Assembly (NCBI GenBank): GCA_963971575.1
Contig: OZ020611.1
Span: forward strand, 248,001 to 312,000
Source: Liopterus haemorrhoidalis
Taxonomy: Eukaryota; Arthropoda; Insecta; Coleoptera; Dytiscidae
DNA: 64,000 nucleotides
Direction: 5' to 3'
Shown here in pieces: positions 1-10,795 of the stretch. Both the position numbers and the translations under genes were made by a program. The notes under the pieces were generated by a model. It did not search any database. It was not told where the DNA came from and worked only from the letters and a program-made list of their open reading frames with translations. How positions within the stretch are numbered: position 1 is the stretch's first letter; each line of letters begins with the position of its first letter.

Positions 1-168
1 CGGAAAATAGTACCTAAAATTGACTATAACTCAAAAACTAAGGCCTCTTGATTTTTTTAAATATTTTTTTATTAATCCTCACCCCAAAATTACCTAACGG
101 CCATATTTTGGACTGTATTAGGAAAACTTTTTTTTTTCAAAAAAACAAACAGAGAGTATATGAACATG

Positions 169-389
169 TATCTCAAAAACTAAAAGAGATAGGGACCTGC
201 GGTTGGAATTTTTAAAGTTTTAAGGTCCGATATATGGTAAAGGCACATTTTAAAACATATTTTAAACAAAAAAAATTTTTGAAAAATTTTGAAATTTTTG
301 TAATGGAATTTAATTTTTCAAAAAATTATATCTCAATAACGGTAAAAGATAGGGACCTCTGGTTTAAATTTTTGAGTTCCTCAAGTCCA
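169..389 (+). repeat. Internal subrepeat pair within the monomer (shown in monomer 1)
   Basis: Two segments about 60 bp long, at 169-229 and 329-389, are clearly related and exactly 160 bp apart. They share 'tatctca', 'aaaaga', 'gatagggacct', 'ggtt', 'aatttttga' and 'aagtcc' or 'aggtcc'. A weaker third relative starts near 25 ('tataactcaaaaac', then 'ggcctct'), 142 bp upstream. A faint fourth may be the 'gggggacccc' region near 491. The 660-bp monomer probably arose from a shorter unit of about 140-165 bp. The pattern repeats in every monomer. Confidence 0.75.
274..327. other. AT-rich inverted repeat in each monomer, shown in monomer 1
   Basis: 'aatttttgaaaaatt' at 274-288 and 'aatttttcaaaaaatt' at 312-327 are inverted copies apart from one T/A length difference, separated by about 23 bp. 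Runs of A and T in this part (8-9 A at about 268-275) add to its low melting stability. Several inferred exchange points (in the monomers at 2639, 13432, 59551 and 20676) fall in or near this section. Confidence 0.55.
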
Positions 390-483
390 TTTTAGTCGAA
401 GGAAATTGGGGCCTTAATAACCAAACTTATACAAAAGCATGTATCATTAAACAAAACCCTTAGAAATGGCAAAAAATCGAAAA

Positions 484-506
484 ATCGTAAGGGGGACCCC
501 TTCGAT
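484..506. other. GC-rich dyad (hairpin-capable) in each monomer, shown in monomer 1
   Basis: The left arm ATCG-T-AAGGGG and right arm CCCCTT-CGAT pair over ten bases, with one bulged T and a two-base centre GA. It is the most GC-rich point in an otherwise AT-rich monomer. Arm sequence varies by type: 'tatgggg' in M, 'tacgggg' in N and O, a 2-bp loss before 'gtaagg' in F, and 'tcgaagg' or 'tcgatgg' in V. The central 'gggggacccc' is kept in all monomers I read. A protein-binding role is possible but nothing here proves it. Confidence 0.6.
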
Positions 507-630
507 AAGAAATCTCGAATTTTTACAAAAAAAAAATATTTCGGATTTTTCTCAACATTTATACACATTGGGCCGTAGATCACAAAAATAAGGTTCATTT
601 TGGATTTTGGCCAACTGTTTTTGAGTAAAT

Positions 631-690
631 CGGAAAAAAAGTACCTAAAATTGACTATATCGGAAAATAGTACCTAAAATTGACTATAAC
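631..690 (+). repeat. 30-bp direct repeat across each monomer boundary
   Basis: The last 30 bp of a monomer (631-660) and the first 30 bp of the next (661-690) are tandem near-copies. Both have 'cgga', then 'agtacctaaaattgacta'. They differ mainly at 'aaaaaa' against 'aaatag'. Both halves stay distinct in every monomer: the left copy keeps its A-run and the right copy keeps 'aatag'. N monomers vary the right copy ('acatacaattg') and L monomers vary the left one ('cggagaaa'). Confidence 0.85.
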
Positions 691-2638
691 TCAAAAACTA
701 AGGCCTCTTGATTTTTTTAAATATTTTTTTATTAATCCTCACCCCAAAATTACCTAACGGCCATATTTTGGACTGTATTAGGAAAACTTTTTTTTTTCAA
801 AAAAACTAACAGAGAGTATATGAACATGTATCTCAAAAACTAAAAGAAATAGGGACCTGCGGTTGGAATTTTTGAAGTTTTAAGGTCCGATATATGGTAA
901 AGGCACATTTTAAAACATATTTTAAACAAAAAAAATTTTTGAAAAATTTTGAAATTTTTGTAATGGAATTTAATTTTTCAAAAAATTATATCTCAATAAC
1001 GGTAAAAGATAGGGACCTCTGGTTTTAATTTTTGAGTTCCTCAAGTCCATTTTAGTCGAAGGAAATTGGGGCCTTAATAACCAAACTTATACAAAAGCAT
1101 GTATCATTAAACAAAACCCTTAAAAATGGCAAAAAATCGAAAAATCGTAAGGGGGACCCCTTCGATAAGAAATCTCGAATTTTTACAAAAAAAAATATTT
1201 CGGATTTTTCTCAAAATTGATACACATTGGGCCGTAGATCACAAAAATAAGGTTCATTTTGGATTTTGGCCAACTGTTTTTGAGTAAATCGGAAAAAAAG
1301 TACCTAAAATTGACTATATCGGAAAATAGTACCTAAAATTGACTATAACTCAAAAACTAAGGCCTCTTGATTTTTTTAAATATTTTTTTATTAATCCTCA
1401 CCCCAAAATTACTTAACGGCCATATTTTGGACTGTATTAGGAAAACTTTTTTTTTTCAAAAAAACTAACAGAGAGTATATGAAAATGTATCTCAAAAACT
1501 AAAAGAGATAGGGACCTGCGGTTGGAATTTTTGAAGTTTTAAGGTCCGATATATGGTAAAGGCACATTTTAAAACATATTTTAAACAAAAAAAATTTTTG
1601 AAAAATTTTGAAATTTTTGTAATGGAATTTAATTTTTCAAAAAATTATATCTCAATAACAGTAAAAGATAGGGACCTCTGGTTTTAATTTTTGAGTTCCT
1701 CAAGTCCATTTTAGTCGAAGGAAATTGGGGCCTTAATAACCAAACTTATACAAAAGCATGTATCATTAAACAAAACCCTTAGAAATGGCAAAAAATCGAA
1801 AAATCGTAAGGGGGACCCCTTCGATAAGAAATCTCGAATTTTTACAAAAAAAAATATTTCGGATTTTTCTCAAAATTGATACACATTGGGCCGTAGATCA
1901 CAAAAATAAGGTTCATTTTGGATTTTGGCCAACTGTTTTTGAGTAAATCGGAAAAAAAGTACCTAAAATTGACTATATCGGAAAATAGTACCTAAAATTG
2001 ACTATAACTCAAAAACTAAGGCCTCTTGATTTTTTTAAATATTTTTTTATTAATCCTCACCCCAAAATTACCCAACGGCCATATTTTGGACTGTATTAGG
2101 AAAACTTTTTTTTTTCAAAAAAACAAACAGAGAGTATATGAACATGTATCTCAAAAACTAAAAGAGATAGGGACCTGCGGTTGGAATTTTTGAAGTTTTA
2201 AGGTCCGATATATGGTAAAGGCACATTTTAAAACATATTTTAAACAAAAACAATTTTTGAAAAATTTTGAAATTTTTGTAATGGAATTTAATTTTTCAAA
2301 AAATTATATCTCAATAACGGTAAAAGAGAGGGACCTCTGGTTTAAATTTTTGAGTTCCTCAAGTCCATTTTAGTCGAAGGAAATTGGGGCCTTAATAACC
2401 AAACTTATACAAAAGCATGTATCATTAAACAAAACCCTTAGAAATGGCAAAAAATCGAAAAATCGTAAGGGGGACCCCTTCGATAAGAAATCTCGAATTT
2501 TTACAAAAAAAAAATATTTCGGATTTTTCTCAAAATTGATACACATTGGGCCGTAGATCACAAAAATAAGGTTCATTTTGGATTTTGGCCAACTGTTTTT
2601 GAGTAAATCGGAAAAAAAGTACCTAAAATTGACTATAT

Positions 2639-3545
2639 CGGAAAATAGTACCTAAAATTGACTATAACTCAAAAACTAAGGCCTCTTGATTTTTTTAAAT
2701 ATTTTTTTATTAATCCTCACCCCAAAATTACCTAACGGCCATATTTTGGACTGTATTAGGAAAACTTTTTTTTTTCAAAAAAACTAACAGAGAGTATATG
2801 AACATGTATCTCAAAAACTAAAAGAGATAGGGCCCTGCGGTTGGAATTTTTGAAGTTTTAAGGTCCGATATATGGTAAAGGCACATTTTAAAACATATTT
2901 TAAACAAAAAAAATTTTTGAAAAATTTTGAAATTTTTGTAATGGAATTTAATTTTTCAAAAAATTATATCTCAAAATTACCTAACGGCCATATTTTGGAC
3001 TGTATTAGGAAAACTTTTTTTTTTCAAAAAAATTAACAGAGAGTATATGAACATGTATCTCAAAAACTAAAAGAGATAAAGACCTGCGGTGTCAATTTTT
3101 GAAGTTTTAAGGTCCGATATATGGTAAAGGCACATTTTAAAACATATTTTAAACAAAAAAAATTTTTGAAAAATTTTGAAATTTTTGTAATGGAATTTAA
3201 TTTTTCAAAAAATTATATCTCAATAACGGTAAAAGATAGGGACCTCTGGTTTAAATTTTGGAGTTCCTCAAGTCCATTTTAGTCGAAGGAAATTGGGGCC
3301 TTAATAACCAAACTTATACAAAAGCATGTATCATTAAACAAAACTCTTAGAAATGGCAAAAAATTGAAAAATGTAAGGGGGACCCCTTCGATAAGAAATC
3401 TCGAATTTTTACAAAAAAAAATATTTCGGATTTTTCTCAAAATTGATACACATTGGGCCGTAGATCACAAAAATAAGGTTCATTTTGGATTTTGGCCAAC
3501 TGTTTTTGAGTAAATCGGAAAAAAAGTACCTAAAATTGACTATAT
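2639..3545. repeat. Aberrant 907-bp monomer, E/F out-of-register fusion
   Basis: This is the only monomer in the window with a grossly abnormal length. It begins as a type E monomer ('ctaacagagag'). At 2972-2974 it jumps from monomer position about 335 back to position about 86, then continues as a type F monomer ('gataaagacc', 'aaactcttag') to the normal end. The junction reads 'tatctcaaaattacc': the left parent has 'tatctcaataac' and the right parent 'accccaaaattacc', so they share only 'caa'. The result is one monomer plus 248 bp of internal duplication. Elsewhere E and F are separate adjacent monomers (23971 and 24630, 28583 and 29242, 54279 and 54938), so this unit is probably a deletion product of an E-F pair. 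Confidence 0.92.
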
Positions 3546-4863
3546 CGGAAAATAGTACCTAAAATTGACTATAACTCAAAAACTAAGGCCTCTTGATTTT
3601 TTTAAATATTTTTTTATTAATCCTCACCCCAAAATTACCTAACGGCCATATTTTGGACTGTATTAGGAAAACTTTTTTTTTTCAAAAAAATTAACAGAGA
3701 GTATATGAACATGTATCTCAAAAACTAAAAGAGATAGGGACCTGCGGTTGGAATTTTTGAAGTTTTAAGGTCCGATATATGGTAAAGGCACATTTTAAAA
3801 CATATTTTAAACAAAAAAAATTTTTGAAAAATTTTGAAATTTTTGTAATGGAATTTAATTTTTCAAAAAATTATATCTCAATAACGGTAAAAGATAGGGA
3901 CCTCTGGTTTAAATTTTTGAGTTCCTCAAGTCCATTTTAGTCGAAGGAAATTGGGGCCTTAATAACCAAACTTATACAAAAGCATGTATCATTAAACAAA
4001 ACCTTTAGAAATGGCAAAAAATCGAAAAATCGTAAGGGGGACCCCTTCGATAAGAAATCTCGAATTTTTACAAAAAAAAATATTTCGGATTTTTCTCAAA
4101 ATTGATACACATTGGGCCGTAGATCACAAAAATAAGGTTCATTTTGGATTTTGGCCAACTGTTTTTGAGTAAATCGGAAAAAAAGTACCTAAAATTGACT
4201 ATATCGGAAAATAGTACCTAAAATTGACTATAACTCAAAAACTAAGGCCTCTTGATTTTTTTAAATATTTTTTTATTAATCCTCACCCCAAAATTACCTA
4301 ACGGCCATATTTTGGACTGTATTAGGAAAACTTTTTTTTTTCAAAAAAACTAACAGAGAGTATATGAACATGTATCTCAAAAACTAAAAGAGATAGGGAC
4401 CTGCGGTTGGAATTTTTGAAGTTTTAAGGTCCGATATATGGTAAAGGCACATTTTAAAACATATTTTAAACAAAAAAAAATTTTGAAAAATTTTGAAATT
4501 TTTGTAATGGAATTTAATTTTTCAAAAAATTATATCTCAATAACGGTAAAAGATAGGGACCTCTGGTTTAAATTTTTGAGTTCTTCAAGTCCATTTTAGT
4601 CGAAGGAAATTGGGGCCTTAATAACCAAACTTATACAAAAGCATGTATCATTAAACAAAACCCTTAAAAATGGCCGAAAATCGAAAAATCGTAAGGGGGA
4701 CCCCTTCGATAAGAAATCTCGAATTTTTACAAAAAAAAATATTTCGGATTTTTCTCAAAATTGATACACATTGGGCCGTAGATCACAAAAATAAGGTTCA
4801 TTTTGGATTTTGGCCAACTGTTTTTGAGTAAATCGGAAAAAAAGTACCTAAAATTGACTATAT

Positions 4864-7500
4864 CGGAAAATAGTACATAAAATTGACTATAACTCAAAAA
4901 CTAAGGCCTCTTGATTTTTTTAAATATTTTTTTATTAATCCTCACCCCAAAATTACCTAACGGCCATATTTTGGACTGTATTAGGAAAACTTTTTTTTTT
5001 CAAAAAAACTAACAGAGAGTATATGAACATGTATCTCAAAAACTAAAAGAGATAGGGACCTGCGGTTGGAATTTTTGAAGTTTTAAGGTCCGATATATGG
5101 TAAAGGCACATTTTAAAACATATTTTAAACAAAAAAAATTTTTGAAAAATTTTGAAATTTTTGTAATGGAATTTAATTTTTCAAAAAATTATATCTCAAT
5201 AACGGTAAAAGATAGGGACCTCTGGTTTAAATTTTTGAGTTCCTCAAGTCCATTTTAGTCGAAGGAAATTGGGGCCTTAATAACCAAACTTATACAAAAG
5301 CATGTATCATTAAACAAAACCCTTAGAAATGGCAAAAAATCGAAAAATCGTAAGGGGGACCCCTTCGATAAGAAATCTCGAATTTTTACAAAAAAAAAAG
5401 AATTCGGATTTTTCTCAAAATTGATACACATTGGGCCGTAGATCACAAAAAATAAGGTTCATTTTGGATTTTGGCCAACTGTTTTTGAGTAAATCGGAAA
5501 AAAAGTACCTAAAATTGACTATATCGGAAAATAGTACCTAAAATTGACTATAACTCAAAAACTAAGGCCTCTTGATTTTTTTAAATATTTTTTTATTAAT
5601 CCTCACCCCAAAATTACCTAACGGCCATATTTTGGACTGTATTAGGAAAACTTTTTTTTTTCAAAAAAACTAACAGAGTATATGAACATGTATCTCAAAA
5701 ACTAAAAGAGATAGGGACCTGCGGTTGGAATTTTTGAAGTTTTAAGGTCCGATATATGGTAAAGGCACATTTTAAAACATATTTTAAACAAAAAAAAATT
5801 TTGAAAAATTTTGAATATTTTGTAATGGAATTTAATTTTTCAAAAAATTATATCTCAATAACGGTGAAAGATAGGGACCTCTGGTTTAAATTTTTGAGTT
5901 CCTAAAGTCCATTTTAGTCGAAGAAAATTGGGGCCTTAATAACCAAACTTATACAAAAGCATGTATCATTAAACAAAACCCTTAGAAATGGCAAAAAATC
6001 GAAAAATCGTAAGGGGGACCCCTTCGATAAGAAATCTCGAATTTTTACAAAAAAAAATATTTCGGATTTTTCTCAAAATTGATACACATTGGGCCGTAGA
6101 TCACAAAAATAAGGTTCATTTTGGATTCTGGCCAACTGTTTTTGAGTAAATCGGAAAAAAAGTACCTAAAATTGACTATATCGGAAAATAGTACCTAAAA
6201 TTGACTATAACTCAAAAACTAAGGCTTCTTCATTATTTTAAATATTTTTTTATTAATCCTCACCCCAAAATTACCTAACGGCCATATTTTGGACTGTATT
6301 AGGAAAACTTTTTTTTTTCAAAAAAACTAACAGAGAGTATATGAACATGTATCTCAAAAACTAAAAGAGATAGGGACCTGCGGTTGGAATTTTTGAAGTT
6401 TTAAGGTCCGATATATGGTAAAGGCACATTTTAAAACATATTTTAAACAAAAAAAAATTTTGAAAAATTTTGAAATTTTTGTAATGGAATTTAATTTTTC
6501 AAAAAATTATATCTCAATAACGGTAAAAGATAGGGACCTCTGGTTTAAATTTTTGAGTTCCTTAAGTCCATTTTAGTCGAAGGAAATTGGGGCCTTAATA
6601 ACCAAACTTATACAAAAGCATGTATCATTAAACAAAACCCTTAGAAATGGCAAAAAATCGAAAAATCGTAAGGGGGACCCCTTCGATAAGAAATCTCGAA
6701 TTTTTACAAAAAAAAATATTTCGGATTTTTCTCAAAATTGATACACATTGGGCCGTAGATCACAAAAATAAGGTTCGTTTTGGATTTTGGCCAACTGTTT
6801 TTGAGTAAATCGGAAAAAAAGTACCTAAAATTGACTATATCGGAAAATAGTACCTAAAATTGACTATAACTCAAAAACCAAGGCCTCTTGATTTTTTTAA
6901 ATATTTTTTTATTAATACTCACCCCAAAATTACCTAACGGCCATATTTTGGACTGTATTAGGAAAACTTTTTTTTTTCAAAAAAATTAACAGAGAGTATA
7001 TGAACATGTATCTCAAAAACTAAAAGAGATAGGGACCTGCGGTTGGAATTTTTGAAGTTTTAAGGTCCGATATATGGTAAAGGCACATTTTAAAACATAT
7101 TTTAAACAAAAAAAAATTTTGAAAAATTTTGAAATTTTTGTAGTGTAATTTAATTTTTCAAAAAATTATATCTCAATAACGGTAAAAGATAGGGACCTCT
7201 GGTTTAAATTTTTGAGTTCCTCAAGTCCATTTTAGTCGAAGGACATTGGGTGCCTTAGTAACAAAACTTATACAAAAGCATGTATCATTAAACAAAACCC
7301 TTAAAAATGGCAAAAAGTCGAAAAATCGTAAGGGGGACCCCTTCGATAAGAAATCTCGAATTTTTACAAAAAAAAATATTTCGGATTTTTCTCAAAATTG
7401 ATACACATTGGGCCGTAGATCACAAAAATAAGGTTCATTTTGGATTTTGGCCAACTGTTTTTGAGTAAATCGGAGAAAAAGTACCTAAAATTGACTATAT
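4864..7500. repeat. I-J-K-L four-monomer cassette, first instance in copy 1
   Basis: Monomers start at 4864 (I), 5525 (J), 6182 (K) and 6841 (L). I carries an EcoRI site GAATTC at 5400-5405, where other monomers read 'aatatttcgg', and is 661 bp long. J has 'gaatatttt', 'gtgaaag', 'cctaaagtcc' and 'ggattctgg'. K replaces the usual 'aggcctcttgattt' with 'aggcttcttcatta', destroying the StuI-type AGGCCT. L has 'accaagg', 'attaatactc', 'gacattgggtgcc' and a 'cggagaaaaag' end. The cassette recurs in diverged form 16 monomers downstream at 15405. Confidence 0.88.
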
Positions 7501-8818
7501 CGGAAAATAGTACCTAAAATTGACTATAACTCAAAAACTAAGGCCTCTTGATTTTTTTAAATATTTTTTTATTAATCCTCACCCCAAAATTACCTAACGG
7601 CCATATTTTGGACTGTATTAGGAAAACTTTTTTTTTTCAAAAAAATTAACAGAGAGTATATGAACATGTATCTCAAAAACTAAAAGAGATAGGGACCTGC
7701 GGTTGGAATTTTTGAAGTTTTAAGGTCCGATATATGGTAAAGGCACATTTTAAAACATATTTTAAACAAAAAAAATTTTTGAAAAATTTTGAAATTTTTG
7801 TAGTGCAATTTAATTTTTCAAAAAATTATATCTCAATAACGGTAAAAGATAGGGACCTCTGGTTTAAATTTTTGAGTTCCTCAAGTCCATTTTAGTCGAA
7901 GGAAATTGGGGCCTTAATAACAAAACTTATACAAAAGCTTGTATCATTTAACAAAACCCTTAAAAATGGCAAAAAATCGAAAAATCGTATGGGGGACCCC
8001 TTCGATAAGAAATCTCGAATTTTTACAAAAAAAAATATTTCGGATTTTTCTCAAAATTGATACACATTGGGCCGTAGATCACAAAAATAAGGTTCATTTT
8101 GGATTTTGGCCAACTGTTTTTGAGTAAATCGGAAAAAAAGTACCTAAAATTGACTATATCGGAAAATAGTACATACAATTGACTATAACTCAAAAACTAA
8201 GGCCTCTTGATTTTTTTAAATATTTTTTTATTAATCCTCACCCCAAAATTACCTAACGGCCATATTTTGGACTGTATTAGGAAAACTTTTTTTTTTCAAA
8301 AAAATTAACAGAGAGTATATGAACATGTATCTCAAAAACTAAAAGAGATAGGGACCTGCGGTTGGAATTTTTGAAGTTTTAAGGTCCGATATATGGTAAA
8401 GGCACATTTTAAAACATATTTTAAACAAAAAAAAATTTTGAAAAATTTTGAAATTTTTGTAGTGTAATTTAATTTTTCAAAAAATTATATCTCAATAACG
8501 GTAAAAGATAGGGACCTTTGGTTTAAATTTTTGAGTTCCTCAAGTCCATTTTAGTCGAAGGAAATTGGGGCCTTAATAACAAAACTTATACAAAAGCATG
8601 TATCATTAAACAAAACCTTTAAAAATGGCAAAAAGTCGAAAAATCGTACGGGGGACCCCTTCGATAAGAAATCTCGAATTTTTACAAAAAAAAATATTTC
8701 GGATTTTTCTCAAAATTGATACACATTGGGCCGTAGATCACAAAAATAAGGTTCATTTTGGATTTTGGCCAACTGTTTTTGAGTAAATCGGAAAAAAAGT
8801 ACCTAAAATTGACTATAT

Positions 8819-10795
8819 CGGAAAATAGTACCTAAAATTGACTATAACTCAAAAACCAAGGCCTCTTGATTTTTTTAAATATTTTTTTATTAATACTCAC
8901 CCCAAAGTTACCTAACGGCCATATTTTGGACTGTATTAGGAAAACTTTTTTTTTTCAAAAAAATTAACAGAGAGTATATGAACATGTATCTCAAAAACTA
9001 AAAGAGATAGGGACCTGCGGTTGGAATTTTTGAAGTTTTAAGGTCCGATATATGGTAAAGGCACATTTTAAAACATATTTTAAACAAAAAAAAATTTTGA
9101 AAAATTTTGAAATTTTTGTAGTGTAATTTAATTTTTCAAAAAATTATATCTCAATAACGGTAAAAGATAGGGACCTTTGGTTTAAATTTTTGAGTTCCTC
9201 AAGTCCATTTTAGTCGAAGGAAATTGGGGCCTTAATAACAAAACTTATACAAAAGCATGTATCATTAAACAAAACCCTTAAAAATGGCAAAAAGTCGAAA
9301 AATCGTACGGGGGACCCCTTCGATAAGAAATCTCGAATTTTTACAAAAAAAAATATTTCGGATTTTTCTCAAAATTGATACACATTGGGCCGTAGATCAC
9401 AAAAATAAGGTTCATTTTGGATTTTGGCCAACTGTTTTTGAGTAAATCGGAAAAAAAGTACCTAAAATTGACTATATCGGAAAATAGTACCTAAAATTGA
9501 CTATAACTCAAAAACCAAGGCCTCTTGATTTTTTTAAATATTTTTTTATTAATACTCACCCCAAAATTACCTAACGGCCATATTTTGGACTGTATTAGGA
9601 AAACTTTTTTTTTTCAAAAAAATTAACAGAGAGTATATGAACATGTATCTCAAAAACTAAAAGAGATAGGGACCTGCGGTTGGAATTTTTGAAGTTTTAA
9701 GGTCCGATATATGGTAAAGGCACATTTTAAAACATATTTTAAACAAAAAAAAATTTTGAAAAATTTTGAAATTTTTGTAGTGTAATTTAATTTTTCAAAA
9801 AATTATATCTCAATAACGGTAAAAGATAGGGACCTTTGGTTTAAATTTTTGAGTTCCTCAAGTCCATTTTAGTCGAAGGAAATTGGGGCCTTAATAACAA
9901 AACTTATACAAAAGCATGTATCATAATACAAAACCCTTAAAAATGGCAAAAAGTCGAAAAATCGTACGGGGGACCCCTTCGATAAGAAATCTCGAATTTT
10001 TACAAAAAAAAATATTTCGGATTTTTCTCAAAATTGATACACATTGGGCCGTAGATCACAAAAATAAGGTTCATTTTGGATTTTGGCCAACTGTTTTTGA
10101 GTAAATCGGAAAAAAAGTACCTAAAATTGACTATATCGGAAAATAGTACCTAAAATTGACTATAACTCAAAAACCAAGGCCTCTTGATTTTTTTAAATAT
10201 TTTTTTATTAATACTCACCCCAAAATTACCTAACGGCCATATTTTGGACTGTATTAGGAAAACTTTTTTTTTTCAAAAAAATTAACAGAGAGTATATGAA
10301 CATGTATCTCAAAAACTAAAAGAGATAGGGACCTGCGGTTGGAATTTTTGAAGTTTTAAGGTCCGATATATGGTAAAGGCACATTTTAAAACATATTTTA
10401 AACAAAAAAAAATTTTGAAAAATTTTGAAATTTTTGTAGTGTAATTTAATTTTTCAAAAAATTATATCTCAATAACGGTAAAAGATAGGGACCTTTGGTT
10501 TAAATTTTTGAGTTCCTCAAGTCCATTTTAGTCGAAGGAAATTGGGGCCTTAATAACAAAACTTATACAAAAGCATGTATCATTAAACAAAACCCTTAAA
10601 AATGGCAAAAAGTCGAAAAATCGTACGGGGGACCCCTTCGATAAGAAATCTCGAATTTTTACAAAAAAAAATATTTCGGATTTTTCTCAAAATTGATACA
10701 CATTGGGCCGTAGATCACAAAAATAAGGTTCATTTTGGATTTTGGCCAACTGTTTTTGAGTAAATCGGAAAAAAAGTACCTAAAATTGACTATAT
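8819..10795. repeat. Three near-identical type O monomers in tandem
   Basis: Adjacent monomers at 8819, 9478 and 10137, each 659 bp, share 'accaagg', 'attaatactc', 'tagtgtaat', 'acctttgg', 'aaaaagtcg' and 'cgtacggggg'. The only differences I see are 'caaagtta' in the first and 'cataatac' in the second. Neighbours elsewhere differ at many more sites, so this is a local triplication that predates the 27.67-kb duplication: three O monomers also occur at 36489-38464. The preceding N monomer shares several O markers in its right half. Confidence 0.88.

Larger units (their letters stand above)
1..2638. repeat. Monomers 1-4, types A-B-C-D
   Basis: Four consecutive monomers start at 1, 661, 1320 and 1979. 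A has 'caaacagag', 'tcaacatttatac' and a 9-A run. B has 'aaaagaaatagg' and 'cccttaaaaatgg'. C has 'ttacttaacgg', 'gaaaatgtatc' and 'aacagtaaaag'. D has 'ttacccaacgg', 'aaaacaattttt' and 'agagagggacc'. The same A-B-C-D order recurs at 21335 and, with a hybrid first monomer, at 25947. B-C-D without A occurs at 49665, 52301 and (hybrid B) 59551. The D here has 'cctcacc', unlike the 'ccacacc' D of the 21-30 kb region. Confidence 0.9.

Noticed and set aside
25..80. TATA-like promoter in 'gactataactc' or 'tatatgg'
   Set aside because: In sequence with about 29% GC such strings are expected by chance, and no transcript or gene start supports them.
484..560. Possible CENP-B box near 'cttcgataag' or 'tttcggattt'
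   Set aside because: The canonical pattern needs TTCG, four bases, A, two bases, then CGGG. The bases after TTCG do not fit in either place, nor on the other strand. Only the general idea of a bound motif is left open.
392..598. Recurrent minus-strand open reading frames of 63-68 codons (here and at about 17 other monomers)
   Set aside because: They occupy the same place in each monomer. They appear mainly where the A-run has 9 or 10 bases and are lost in 8-A monomers. There is no conserved frame, no start context and no domain, and variation is not codon-like. They are chance frames multiplied by repetition.
7939..8127. Plus-strand open reading frames of 62 codons in M, O and Q monomers (also 9916, 11894, 35609, 37585, 39563, 58669)
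   Set aside because: They overlap the minus-strand frames on the other strand. They exist only where a single base change in 'cattaaac' or nearby removes a stop. Most monomers lack them. Not coding.
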